Shown here: piece by piece, positions 30,340 through 41,845 of the stretch
How the letters are laid out: every line of letters starts with the position of its first letter
How positions within the stretch are numbered: the stretch's first letter is position 1
From: Rebecca billardiae RCC1528
Taxonomy: Eukaryota; Haptophyta
Length of the DNA stretch: 64,000 nt
NCBI GenBank assembly: GCA_965240325.2
Contig: OZ251233.1
Location: forward strand, 1,054,001-1,118,000
Direction: 5' to 3'
Translations under genes and position numbers: made by a program
Notes under the pieces: model-generated
Told to the model about the DNA's origin: nothing
What the model saw: the letters and a program-made list of their open reading frames with translations, nothing else
Database searches by the model: none

Positions 30340-32988
30340 ACAGTGCCGGATTGGAATTTTCCGTGACGCTTCGGACGGTCCGCAGCTCGAGTCAGCGAAT
30401 CCGGTCTCGGCCGGACAGTGGAACTCGGGTGGAAGCCGCGACTTCGCGGCGGACGGAGCCTCAAACGAGCGGTGCCTCGGCTCGCGGCGCGATCTACTCG
30501 GCGAAGACCGACGAGGCTGCTCGCGGGCCCGACTATGCGTCGACGCGGGCTGGGGTCGTCTTCCGCGTGGCGCTGGGCAAGTTCCTCGCCGCCCTGACGG
30601 GTGCTCTCCTTTCGCCCTCACGGCGCGCGCGGTGCGTTTCGCGAGCTTCTTGCATGCGCCGCCCGCGGTTGCGCCCGAGCCTGATGCTTCAGTCGACACG
30701 GCAGGTGGCTCGCGCAGGGTGGGATTGTGTGCGGGTGCCGCTGGCGGTGCGTCTCACCCTCCTGAAATTGTGTGGGAGGCTGTGACATTGCACGCGTACA
30801 CCCCGCCACGCCCGCGGCCCGCCCGCGCAAACGCCGCGCCGCGCAGTTGTCTTTGACCTCGAGCGAACCTGAGGCGTGGAGGCGACCGACGGCGGGGTGC
30901 GACTTGCCCACCGACCCGAGCCGCATCACCCAGCGCAGCCTCGCCCGCGACGACGCTTCGCCTGGCTGCCACTGCTCAGCCGCATGCAAGGCGGGCTGGG
31001 CGACGTCTTTGCCGAGCGCGGCTGCAGCGCAGCACGCGAGAGGCTGGAGCGCCATGACGCGGATGGCGGAGCGGGCTTTGGGCTGGCTGGCATGAGCCGC
31101 CAGGCTGTACCGTCCGCGCAGATCGCGCTCGGCCCGGCCGCAGCCCTCCTGAGCGCGCGCCTCAGAGCTGAGACTGATCACGGACAGGGCGCACAGCACT
31201 ACTGCAGTGGCTGTGTCGAGCAGCTGCGTGTGCTCGAGGCGCGGCGCTCGCACGGGCCACGCGGGCGCAGCGGGTGCGCGCAGCTGGCGCACGCAGTGCC
31301 ACGTCCTGCCGCGCCAGTTTGGCGGCCGTCCGCCCCCCCGAGCTCGAGTTCTGCGCGCTTTGCGACGGCGCGGCCGGCCGCGCCCATCTTCATGCTTGGG
31401 CACGCCAGCATGGCCGCCGCCGGGCCTGCTGCGCGCGCCGAAGCTGGAGGGCGGAGGAGGGCGCTGGGCTGCTCCTACGGCGTGCTGCAGCCCGGGCAGG
31501 CTTTTCCGCGGCGCGGCGAGGCCGTCGCGCCTGCTCGCCGCCGTCGAGTCGCCCGTGCTGAGTGACCGTCGGCCGCATGTGCTCGGCGGCACCGCAGGCA
31601 GGCGTCCCATACCAGTGTGCTCGAGCCGCTGCGCGCACCCAAGGCGAGCTGCTCGAGCGGGCTAGGTGGGCCCACGGAGTGCGCGCAGCTGGCGCACGCA
31701 GCCCCGCGTCATGGGGTGTCGGTTTGACGGTCGCCAGCCCCCGTGGGCTCGAGCTCTGTGCGCTTCACCACGGAGGTGCCGACGGCGCCCCGCGGCGCGC
31801 AACGGCGTGGCAGCATGGCCGCCGCCGGCGCCGCCGCACATGCCGCCGCTTACGGGCAGTCGAGAGCTTGGGGCAGCACCTACGGCATGCTGCAGCTCGG
31901 GCGGGCTCTGCCAGCCTGCTGTGGCGTGATCGCGCATTTTCCAGACCGTCGACTCGCCCGCGCTGCATATTTGTTTGCTGCGCGTGCTCGACGGCGCCGC
32001 TGCTGCCGCTACGGCCGCGCGTTGCTGCGTCGCGAGCGAGCCCGATGCGAGCTGAACGGCGGTGTGCTCATCGCTGCTGGCGCAGATGGGCGCGTCATGG
32101 TGGCCACGCACGATGCTGAGTGCTCGCGCGTGCCAGACGAGGCGCGTGCTCGCGCTGTGGCTCAATGTCCGGCAGTGCGCGTGGCAGGCCGCAGCTGCTC
32201 GACAACAGAACCAGCGGGCAGTGATCGGGCTGCGCACGCGCAGCTGATGGCGGCGAACGAGCGAGCCCGCACCGCCGCGCAAGGGCTGGGCGACTGGCGC
32301 CGAGGTGGCGCGCACGTCGTCCGCTGCCGTTGGCATCGCGGCGGACGCTTCAAGCTCGTTCGGCCGGCGTGTTTTCTCCGACGCCCACCTGCGAGCGCTG
32401 CCGGCACCGTGCTCGGGCGTCAGTATCGGTGGGCTCGAGCACGCGTGGTGAGGCGCTCGGGGCGGTCGACGGCCATGATCGGGCAGCGCACGGTGGGCGC
32501 AGGCCACGCGCACGCCAGCGCCCCGCGTGGCGTGGCTTCACGGGGCGCAGCCACCAGGAGACTGTGCTGCGACGAGCTCGGGCGCGCTCGGGCGCCGCTG
32601 CTCTGCATTTTCCCGAAAAATCGGTTTTCGTGCCCTCGACCGGCGGCATGCCGCCGGGGTGGCCGCAGCTGCGCTCGGAGCAGCGCGCACGGGCACCGCC
32701 GTGTGCGCCCGCCCGCTTTCGCCGCCGCCGAGCTCGAGCACAGCGCTGCGCGGGGCTGCGTAATGCCAACGGCGCATGATTTTTTGCCCGCGCCGAGCGC
32801 GCGTCGGCGCGCGCAGCGCGCTCAGGTGTGGCCTGCTACCAAGGTCTGTGCCACGATTCGACGCGCCTATGGTGCGCCGAATTTAGGCGCACCGCTTCAG
32901 AATTGTCCGATGATTCGACTAGTGGTGCGGACAACTTAAAACGTCACCCTGAGCAGTTTTCCTGCACTGTGCTATACTGCAGCTACTA

Positions 32989-33095
<107 letters not shown>

Positions 33096-34460
33096 ATGGA
33101 TTGATTGATTGATAAAGCCAAAGACACGGGCACGAGGGCGCAGCTCTGCTCCTGATTCGTCTGTCGTGAACAGACGTCGTGGTACTGGTCGAAGCTTGAG
33201 CATGCAGTGGTGGACGTGGTGTGAGCACGTTGACGGTCGGTCGCCAGCAGCCGCAGGCTTAATGTTGGTGTTGTCGTCGACGTCGTCGTCAGGCCCGGCA
33301 GGAAGTAGGTACCCAAGTCAAAGACGGGTGAGCAGGTTGGTGTCGTCAAGGGTGTCGCCTACTTGATCAGCAGCTGGTGTCGATGATGATGCGGTAGCTT
33401 ATAATAATAAGTTAGGAGCAGTAGTTCAAGTTGGTCTCGACGCTGTGGTACTGTACTGATAATGTCAACAAGGCTGCGCCTCTCCAGCCCCAATCTGAAC
33501 GGCCAAGGTGCCTAGGCGGCCTGACGCAGCGCTCGCGCAGCTGGAGCTTAATTAGGCAAAGCGCCAAGCGGCCGGGGAGCTTGCCGGTCGTCCAGCGTCC
33601 GTCGTCGGTCAAACGCTGAGTCGCATAGCAGGCGGAGAGGCCGTACTGTACGCAGTGACAGCACTGCTAGTTACAGTAGCTTATAGCTTATGTTAGTAGT
33701 AGCTCTCGACGTACATTATCAGTCATAGTACAAGTAATAAAAGTATCATCTCGTTGAGTCCGGCATAATAATGATGAAAAGCACTAGTGCTGGGATTCAA
33801 TCTGAGTATGGGACTACGAGTACGAGCCGTAGCTAGAGTCAGCCAGCCAGACTGTGAGTGTGAGGGGACAGTCCGGAGTGACGCTGATTGAGAGTGAGAG
33901 TCAGAAGCGCCGCAGTACGACTACGTACAGTTATACTGCCCGCTACTACATGTAACATGAGCTGCTCAACTCACTATGCACTCACAGTCGCCCCGGTGAC
34001 TCAGTCGGGGCGGTAGCTTCAGCCTTATGGTGCGGCCCCTGCTCGTCATCGATCTGTGTCAGTGTCTCACGTGAGCACTTTCGTTCTTATGACCTCCGAC
34101 GACTCGAAGCTAGTCGTCGTACTTCCTCAACTGATAACAGTCGGGCGTACGCGTTCTCAGTTATTACATGCAGCAGTAGCGCATATTATTGAATGAACAT
34201 ATTTTCGCGGACGGATCTATCTCTCTGGCGCTCTCTCTCACTCGGCCGATGAATGCGCATAATAATAAATAATAATAATATCAGCCGTTATGATGCGGAC
34301 GACCGTAGTAATATTTATAATTAGCTGCTGAGTAGTGCGCTGGCTGTAATAATAAATATTCAGCATGAGCAGTCGTCCGCCTCTTACACTGGCCTCTGAT
34401 GATCGATCTATAGTCAACAAGTAAGACGACTAACAGCAGTGCGTATTACATCCTGCGTTA

Positions 34461-34495
34461 CAGTTTACTATGTTTTAACGTGCACACTTGGTTAA
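34461..34495 (-). repeat. Dispersed repeat, copy 3 (inverted)
   Basis: CAGTTTACTATGTTTTAACG then TGCACACTTGGTTAA is the reverse complement of the core of the copies at 20876 and 59365. Confidence 0.78.
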
Positions 34496-34805
34496 ACAGT
34501 AACATTGAAGTCACTCGCATCATCAGACTGAGATGACATCACGCGACCGTGATGCGTCCCGAGGCCGTCGGACCAGAGGCTTCCGAGACCCAGCGCCAAT
34601 ATATAATCACATATATATATATATATTATGAATTTATGTCAACTACTAGCTGCTACTTGATGATGACTGTAGTCTGTGCCGTAGCAGGCCAGCACATGCT
34701 GCACATGCATCGCGTGCAGCAGCCCGCGCCAGTCGCGGTTCGGGCGCCGCCGCTGGCAGAGCGTCAGCATGGGTTTCGTCAGAGACTTCCTATATAGTTC
34801 ATAGT

Positions 34806-35954
34806 TCATTGGAAGCCGTCACGGCGGCACCCTGGCCGCCTCAGCAGTGGCGCCGTCCGCGCCGCGGCCAGCGCTTGCGAGAGCGAGCTGCCGTGCCACC
34901 CATCGCCAGCAGCGGCAGACGCGGCAGCAGGGCCTGCGCTCGAGCAGGAGGAGCTGCTGCTGCTCAGCCGGGGAACGGCCGTGCTCGCGATGCTGCTCGC
35001 GGGCGATCCCGACTCGGCACAGAGGTCGACGGCGAACTCGTGCTTCACCCAGATCGCCGGTGGCTTCGGCGCCGCAGCCGCCGAGGCGACCCTGCTTCTC
35101 GACGGCGACGCCTCGTCACCGCGCCGGCCGTTGCGCGGGTTCACGGCGGCGACGATGACGCTGATGCTCGTCCTGTGCGCGCGGCCGGAGCTGCTGCTGC
35201 GCGCGGGGGCGCTGCCGTCGGACGTTGACCCGCGCGCGCGCCCGAAGATGCCGCCGACGGCGTGGAGCGCGCTCGAGAGCGATGGGCGTGCCGAGCGCGG
35301 CGGAGCGTGCGGCGGCGCGCACGGTGCGGCGCTCGCGTCGGCGGTGACATCCACCGGGGTGGCGGGGGTCGGCGGAACGGGCGCATGCACGCGCTGCGGG
35401 GTCGGCGGAGTGGGCGCATGCACGCGCGCCTCCCGCGCGAGCAGCGCGAGCGCGTCGTCGGGGCTGGTCTGGGCCCACTTCGTGCGCTGCACGAGGTGCG
35501 CAAACGCCCGGTACTCGTCGGGTCCGACCAACATCGCCGAGCAGTCGAGCAGCGTGCACCACGCCTCGAGCTCCGCGCGGCACAGCTCGGCCGGGTGCAG
35601 GTTGGCCGCTTCGGCGTCGAGCGGGAGCATGTTGTCGTAGCAGAGGTCGTTGGCGAACTTCTCGGCGAGGACGACGCACGCGGCGAAGTGAAGCGGCGCA
35701 TCCGCCGCAAGGCGCTGCGCCGCATCGCCCGCGAGCAGCTGGCCAAAGTACGCGGTCGCGAGCACGATCGACTCGGCATCGATGCACGCGACCCAGCGCG
35801 TGTTGGGCGGCGGGCCGTGCTCGGGGGCGATCGCGGCGAGCAGCCTGCGCGCGCGCTTGAGCAGCACGTCGGGCGGCGTCATGGAGTGGTTGGCGTTGTC
35901 GTGACCGACGTCGCTTGGCCCTCCAGCCGCTCGCAAACTTCGCGTGTTCACCAA
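34806..35954 (-). CDS. PHO80-type cyclin paralogue 1
   Basis: 382 aa, single exon. Residues about 35-165 form a cyclin box of the PHO80/P-U type: a helix VLATAYFGQLLAG, then HFAACVVLAEKF-ANDLCYDN (the family's 'AaKf.dD.yysN' signature), then ELCRAELEAWCTLLDC (the 'eLn.lE...L..ld' helix). Such cyclins bind CDKs in phosphate sensing or cell-cycle control. The C-terminal 200 residues are low-complexity (Pro, Ser, Ala) and probably disordered, with a region ALHAVGGIFGRARG conserved in all copies. An alternative start is the inner Met of MTPPDVLLKRARRLL, which is conserved in five of six copies. This copy is the most diverged of the tandem five (MLVGPDEY and KWAQTS rather than VLVGHDEY and KWRRMS). 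Confidence 0.75.
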   Translation of the reverse strand: MVNTRSLRAAGGPSDVGHDNANHSMTPPDVLLKRARRLLAAIAPEHGPPPNTRWVACIDAESIVLATAYFGQLLAGDAAQRLAADAPLHFAACVVLAEKFANDLCYDNMLPLDAEAANLHPAELCRAELEAWCTLLDCSAMLVGPDEYRAFAHLVQRTKWAQTSPDDALALLAREARVHAPTPPTPQRVHAPVPPTPATPVDVTADASAAPCAPPHAPPRSARPSLSSALHAVGGIFGRARGSTSDGSAPARSSSSGRAHRTSISVIVAAVNPRNGRRGDEASPSRSRVASAAAAPKPPAIWVKHEFAVDLCAESGSPASSIASTAVPRLSSSSSSCSSAGPAAASAAAGDGWHGSSLSQALAAARTAPLLRRPGCRRDGFQ

Positions 35955-36195
35955 GGCCCGGTGGATTCACGTGCGTCGGTCAACTTCGTCCCCGATGCGA
36001 ATTTGCTAATTAAGTCCTACTACTAGTACACGCGTAAATCATATCTAGAATGAGTACCCGCTGTCAAGTAATTTCGAGGCCTGAGATGCCTTTGAATCCC
36101 TGTGATTCTTCATGACAATAATTCAGAGAGGTCGCCAGGTCGGTGCGCTATGTTTTCACGTGAGCGTACTCCTCTGAGCATTCATTGACGATCCA

Positions 36196-36238
36196 GCACG
36201 AACCGAGAATCACCGGCCGCGTGATTCTCGGTTCGTGC
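36196..36238. repeat. 18-bp perfect hairpin, cyclin spacer 1-2
   Basis: GCACGAACCGAGAATCAC, loop CGGCCGC, then the exact reverse complement. It lies 242 bp upstream of the start of copy 1 and about 315 bp past the stop of copy 2. Confidence 0.9.
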
Positions 36239-36554
36239 CGATTTAAACTGCGAGCGAACACGCTCGTCGCCGCCCCATCGCCGTCCGCCCCATCGGCCAC
36301 CATCGTCGTCACCGCGGTGTCTCGCGAGTCGCAACGCGTCGGTATCAGTCTGAGTCGCATTCTTCTGCATGATACAATTAGCCAGAGCGTCTTGCCGTGT
36401 CACACGGTTGTCAGCGACGGCCGCCGGTCGCGCGACGGCGCGAGGTGCCGCGCAGCCGATCACACAACAGTATGCATCGCGCGCCGAGCCGGCGAGCCCG
36501 CGTCGCGGCTCGGGCGCCGCCGCGTCGAAGCATGATCATGGGCTTCATCGTCCT

Positions 36555-37702
36555 TCATTGGAGGCCGTCACGGCGGCACCCTGGCCGCCTCGGCAGTGGC
36601 GCCGTCCGCGCCGCGGCCAGCGCTTGCGAGAGCGAGCTGCCGTGCCACCCATCGCCAGCAGCGGCAGACGCGGCAGCAGGGCCTGCGCTCGAGCAGGAGG
36701 AGCTGCTGCTGCTCAGCCGGGGAACGGCCGTGCTCGCGATGCTGCTCGCGGGCGATCCCGACTCGGCACAGAGGTCGACGGCGAACTCGTGCTTCACCCA
36801 GATCGCCGGTGGCTTCGGCGCCGCAGCCGCCGAGGCGACCCTGCTTCTCGCGGCGACGCCTCATCACCGCGCCGGCCGTTGCGCGGGTTCACGGCGGCGA
36901 CGATGACGCTGATGCTCGTCCTGTGCGCGCGGCCGGAGCTGCTGCTGCGCGCGGGGGCGCTGCCGTCGGACGTTGACCCGCGCGCGCGCCCAAAGATGCC
37001 GCCGACGGCGTGGAGCGCGCTCGAGAGCGATGGGCGTGCCGAGCGTGGCGGAGCGTGCGGCGGCGCGCACGGTGCGGCGCTCGCCTCGGCGGCGACATCC
37101 ACCGGGGTGGCGGGGGTCGGCGGAACGGGCGCATGCACGCGCTGCGGGATCGGCGAAACGGGCGAATGCACACGCGCCTCCCGCGCGAGCAGCGCGAGCG
37201 CGTCGTCGGGGCTCATCCTCCGCCACTTCGTGCGCTGCACGAGGTGCGCAAACGCCCGGTACTCGTCGTGCCCGACCAACACCGCCGAGCAGTCGAGCAG
37301 CGTGCACCACGCCTCGAGCTCCGCGCGGCACAGCTCGGCCGGGTGCAGGTTGGCCGCTTCGGCGACGAGCGAGAGCATGTTGTCGTAGCAGAGGTCGTTG
37401 GCGAACTTCTCGGCGAGGACGACGCACGCGGCGAAGTGAAGCGGCGCATCCGCCGCAAGGCGCTGCGCCGCATCGCCCGCGAGCAGCTGGCCAAAGTACG
37501 CGGTCGCGAGCACGATCGACTCGGCATCGATGCACGCGACCCAGCGCGTGTTGGGCGGCGGGCCGTGCTCGGGGGCGATCGCGGCGAGCAGCCTGCGCGC
37601 GCGCTTGAGCAGCACGTCGGGCGGCGTCATGGAGTGGTTGGCGTTGTCGTGACCGACGTCGCTTGGCCCTCCAGCCGCTCGCAAACTTCGCGTGTTCACC
37701 AA
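36555..37702 (-). pseudogene. PHO80-type cyclin paralogue 2, frameshifted
   Basis: Same gene as copies 3-5, but one base (A of CTCGACGGCG) is missing near 36850. The frame leaves the shared C-terminus after about residue 280 and stops near 36794, giving 302 aa. The cyclin box is untouched, so a shortened protein might still be made. The rest is nearly identical to copy 3, including the spacer. This is either recent damage or a consensus error in a collapsed repeat. Confidence 0.7.
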
Positions 37703-37966
37703 GGCCCGGTGGATTCACGTGCGTCGGTCAACTTCGTCCCCGATGCGAATTTGCTAATTAAGTCCTACTACTAGTACACGCGTAAATCATATCTAGAATG
37801 AGTACCCGCTGTCAAGTAATTTCGAGGCCTGAGATGCCTTTGAATCCCTGTGATTCTTCATGACAATAATTCAGAGAGGTCGCCAGGTCGGTACGATCGG
37901 TAGTATTATTATACTGCGCTATGTTTTCACGTGAGCGTACTCCTCTGAGCATTCATTGACGATCCA

Positions 37967-38009
37967 GCACGAACCGAGAATCACCGGCCGCGTGATTCTC
38001 GGTTCGTGC
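37967..38009. repeat. 18-bp perfect hairpin, cyclin spacer 2-3
   Basis: Identical copy of the hairpin at 36196-36238, loop included. Confidence 0.9.
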
Positions 38010-38325
38010 CGATTTAAACTGCGAGCGAACACGCTCGTCGCCGCCCCATCGCCGTCCGCCCCATCGGCCACCATCGTCGTCACCGCGGTGTCTCGCGAGT
38101 CGCAACGCGTCGGTATCAGTCTGAGTCGCATTCTTCTGCATGATACAATTAGCCAGAGCGTCTTGCCGTGTCACACGGTTGTCAGCGACGGCCGCCGGTC
38201 GCGCGACGGCGCGAGGTGCCGCGCAGCCGATCACACAACAGTATGCATCGCGCGCCGAGCCGGCGAGCCCGCGTCGCGGCTCGGGCGCCGCCGCGTCGAA
38301 GCATGATCATGGGCTTCATCGTCCT

Positions 38326-39474
38326 TCATTGGAGGCCGTCACGGCGGCACCCTGGCCGCCTCGGCAGTGGCGCCGTCCGCGCCGCGGCCAGCGCTTGCGA
38401 GAGCGAGCTGCCGTGCCACCCATCGCCAGCAGCGGCAGACGCGGCAGCAGGGCCTGCGCTCGAGCAGGAGGAGCTGCTGCTGCTCAGCCGGGGAACGGCC
38501 GTGCTCGCGATGCTGCTCGCGGGCGATCCCGACTCGGCACAGAGGTCGACGGCGAACTCGTGCTTCACCCAGATCGCCGGTGGCTTCGGCGCCGCAGCCG
38601 CCGAGGCGACCCTGCTTCTCGACGGCGACGCCTCATCACCGCGCCGGCCGTTGCGCGGGTTCACGGCGGCGACGATGACGCTGATGCTCGTCCTGTGCGC
38701 GCGGCCGGAGCTGCTGCTGCGCGCGGGGGCGCTGCCGTCGGACGTTGACCCGCGCGCGCGCCCAAAGATGCCGCCGACGGCGTGGAGCGCGCTCGAGAGC
38801 GATGGGCGTGCCGAGCGTGGCGGAGCGTGCGGCGGCGCGCACGGTGCGGCGCTCGCCTCGGCGGCGACATCCACCGGGGTGGCGGGGGTCGGCGGAACGG
38901 GCGCATGCACGCGCTGCGGGATCGGCGAAACGGGCGAATGCACACGCGCCTCCCGCGCGAGCAGCGCGAGCGCGTCGTCGGGGCTCATCCTCCGCCACTT
39001 CGTGCGCTGCACGAGGTGCGCAAACGCCCGGTACTCGTCGTGCCCGACCAACACCGCCGAGCAGTCGAGCAGCGTGCACCACGCCTCGAGCTCCGCGCGG
39101 CACAGCTCGGCCGGGTGCAGGTTGGCCGCTTCGGCGACGAGCGGGAGCATGTTGTCGTAGCAGAGGTCGTTGGCGAACTTCTCGGCGAGGACGACGCACG
39201 CGGCGAAGTGAAGCGGCGCATCCGCCGCAAGGCGCTGCGCCGCATCGCCCGCGAGCAGCTGGCCAAAGTACGCGGTCGCGAGCACGATCGACTCGGCATC
39301 GATGCACGCGACCCAGCGCGTGTTGGGCGGCGGGCCGTGCTCGGGGGCGATCGCGGCGAGCAGCCTGCGCGCGCGCTTGAGCAGCACGTCGGGCGGCGTC
39401 ATGGAGTGGTTGGCGTTGTCGTGACCGACGTCGCTTGGCCCTCCAGCCGCTCGCAAACTTCGCGTGTTCACCAA
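38326..39474 (-). CDS. PHO80-type cyclin paralogue 3
   Basis: 382 aa with the cyclin box and low-complexity C-terminal tail described for copy 1, intact in full. It differs from copy 1 at a small set of positions (for example VAEAANLHP for DAEAANLHP, and a changed tail segment REARVHSPVSPIPQRVHAP). It is essentially identical to copy 4 throughout, including about 600 bp of spacer on each side, so the two duplicated very recently or are kept alike by conversion. Promoter sequence is therefore also shared. Confidence 0.75.
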   Translation of the reverse strand: MVNTRSLRAAGGPSDVGHDNANHSMTPPDVLLKRARRLLAAIAPEHGPPPNTRWVACIDAESIVLATAYFGQLLAGDAAQRLAADAPLHFAACVVLAEKFANDLCYDNMLPLVAEAANLHPAELCRAELEAWCTLLDCSAVLVGHDEYRAFAHLVQRTKWRRMSPDDALALLAREARVHSPVSPIPQRVHAPVPPTPATPVDVAAEASAAPCAPPHAPPRSARPSLSSALHAVGGIFGRARGSTSDGSAPARSSSSGRAHRTSISVIVAAVNPRNGRRGDEASPSRSRVASAAAAPKPPAIWVKHEFAVDLCAESGSPASSIASTAVPRLSSSSSSCSSAGPAAASAAAGDGWHGSSLSQALAAARTAPLPRRPGCRRDGLQ

Positions 39475-39738
39475 GGCCCGGTGGATTCACGTGCGTCGGT
39501 CAACTTCGTCCCCGATGCGAATTTGCTAATTAAGTCCTACTACTAGTACACGCGTAAATCATATCTAGAATGAGTACCCGCTGTCAAGTAATTTCGAGGC
39601 CTGAGATGCCTTTGAATCCCTGTGATTCTTCATGACAATAATTCAGAGAGGTCGCCAGGTCGGTACGATCGGTAGTATTATTATACTGCGCTATGTTTTC
39701 ACGTGAGCGTACTCCTCTGAGCATTCATTGACGATCCA

Positions 39739-39781
39739 GCACGAACCGAGAATCACCGGCCGCGTGATTCTCGGTTCGTGC
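39739..39781. repeat. 18-bp perfect hairpin, cyclin spacer 3-4
   Basis: Identical copy of the hairpin at 36196-36238. Confidence 0.9.
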
Positions 39782-40097
39782 CGATTTAAACTGCGAGCGA
39801 ACACGCTCGTCGCCGCCCCATCGCCGTCCGCCCCATCGGCCACCATCGTCGTCACCGCGGTGTCTCGCGAGTCGCAACGCGTCGGTATCAGTCTGAGTCG
39901 CATTCTTCTGCATGATACAATTAGCCAGAGCGTCTTGCCGTGTCACACGGTTGTCAGCGACGGCCGCCGGTCGCGCGACGGCGCGAGGTGCCGCGCAGCC
40001 GATCACACAACAGTATGCATCGCGCGCCGAGCCGGCGAGCCCGCGTCGCGGCTCGGGCGCCGCCGCGTCGAAGCATGATCATGGGCTTCATCGTCCT

Positions 40098-41246
40098 TCA
40101 TTGGAGGCCGTCACGGCGGCACCCTGGCCGCCTCGGCAGTGGCGCCGTCCGCGCCGCGGCCAGCGCTTGCGAGAGCGAGCTGCCGTGCCACCCATCGCCA
40201 GCAGCGGCAGACGCGGCAGCAGGGCCTGCGCTCGAGCAGGAGGAGCTGCTGCTGCTCAGCCGGGGAACGGCCGTGCTCGCGATGCTGCTCGCGGGCGATC
40301 CCGACTCGGCACAGAGGTCGACGGCGAACTCGTGCTTCACCCAGATCGCCGGTGGCTTCGGCGCCGCAGCCGCCGAGGCGACCCTGCTTCTCGACGGCGA
40401 CGCCTCATCACCGCGCCGGCCGTTGCGCGGGTTCACGGCGGCGACGATGACGCTGATGCTCGTCCTGTGCGCGCGGCCGGAGCTGCTGCTGCGCGCGGGG
40501 GCGCTGCCGTCGGACGTTGACCCGCGCGCGCGCCCAAAGATGCCGCCGACGGCGTGGAGCGCGCTCGAGAGCGATGGGCGTGCCGAGCGTGGCGGAGCGT
40601 GCGGCGGCGCGCACGGTGCGGCGCTCGCCTCGGCGGCGACATCCACCGGGGTGGCGGGGGTCGGCGGAACGGGCGCATGCACGCGCTGCGGGATCGGCGA
40701 AACGGGCGAATGCACACGCGCCTCCCGCGCGAGCAGCGCGAGCGCGTCGTCGGGGCTCATCCTCCGCCACTTCGTGCGCTGCACGAGGTGCGCAAACGCC
40801 CGGTACTCGTCGTGCCCGACCAACACCGCCGAGCAGTCGAGCAGCGTGCACCACGCCTCGAGCTCCGCGCGGCACAGCTCGGCCGGGTGCAGGTTGGCCG
40901 CTTCGGCGACGAGCGGGAGCATGTTGTCGTAGCAGAGGTCGTTGGCGAACTTCTCGGCGAGGACGACGCACGCGGCGAAGTGAAGCGGCGCATCCGCCGC
41001 AAGGCGCTGCGCCGCATCGCCCGCGAGCAGCTGGCCAAAGTACGCGGTCGCGAGCACGATCGACTCGGCATCGATGCACGCGACCCAGCGCGTGTTGGGC
41101 GGCGGGCCGTGCTCGGGGGCGATCGCGGCGAGCAGCCTGCGCGCGCGCTTGAGCAGCACGTCGGGCGGCGTCATGGAGTGGTTGGCGTTGTCGTGACCGA
41201 CGTCGCTTGGCCCTCCAGCCGCTCGCAAACTTCGCGTGTTCACCAA
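40098..41246 (-). CDS. PHO80-type cyclin paralogue 4
   Basis: 382 aa; the predicted protein is the same as that of paralogue 3 at every position compared. Its downstream spacer carries the 24-bp block that marks spacers 2-3 and 3-4; its upstream spacer lacks it. The cyclin-box signature AEKFANDLCYDN and the following E-rich helix are intact. Confidence 0.75.
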   Translation of the reverse strand: MVNTRSLRAAGGPSDVGHDNANHSMTPPDVLLKRARRLLAAIAPEHGPPPNTRWVACIDAESIVLATAYFGQLLAGDAAQRLAADAPLHFAACVVLAEKFANDLCYDNMLPLVAEAANLHPAELCRAELEAWCTLLDCSAVLVGHDEYRAFAHLVQRTKWRRMSPDDALALLAREARVHSPVSPIPQRVHAPVPPTPATPVDVAAEASAAPCAPPHAPPRSARPSLSSALHAVGGIFGRARGSTSDGSAPARSSSSGRAHRTSISVIVAAVNPRNGRRGDEASPSRSRVASAAAAPKPPAIWVKHEFAVDLCAESGSPASSIASTAVPRLSSSSSSCSSAGPAAASAAAGDGWHGSSLSQALAAARTAPLPRRPGCRRDGLQ

Positions 41247-41486
41247 GGCCCGGTGGATTCACGTGCGTCGGTCAACTTCGTCCCCGATGCGAATTTGCTA
41301 ATTAAGTCCTACTACTAGTACACGCGTAAATCATATCTAGAATGAGTACCCGCTGTCAAGTAATTTCGAGGCCTGAGATGCCTTTGAATCCCTGTGATTC
41401 TTCATGACAATAATTCAGAGAGGTCGCCGGTCGGTGCGCTATGTTTTCACGTGAGCGTACTCCTCTGAGCATTCATTGACGATCCA

Positions 41487-41529
41487 GCACGAACCGAGAA
41501 TCACCGGCCGCGTGATTCTCGGTTCGTGC
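41487..41529. repeat. 18-bp perfect hairpin, cyclin spacer 4-5
   Basis: Identical copy of the hairpin at 36196-36238. The spacer here lacks the 24-bp block. Confidence 0.9.
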
Positions 41530-41845
41530 CGATTTAAACTGCGAGCGAACACGCTCGTCGCCGCCCCATCGCCGTCCGCCCCATCGGCCACCATCGTCGT
41601 CACCGCGGTGTCTCGCGAGTCGCAACGCGTCGGTATCAGTCTGAGTCGCATTCTTCTGCATGATACAATTAGCCAGAGCGTCTTGCCGTGTCACACGGTT
41701 GTCAGCGACGGCCGCCGGTCGCGCGACGGCGCGAGGTGCCGCGCAGCCGATCACACAACAGTATGCATCGCGCGCCGAGCCGGCGAGCCCGCGTCGCGGC
41801 TCGGGCGCCGCCGCGTCGAAGCATGATCATGGGCTTCATCGTCCT

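Noticed and set aside
30618-32513. 330- and 283-codon minus frames
   Set aside because: No domain; their mutual similarity is only the loose DNA repeat.
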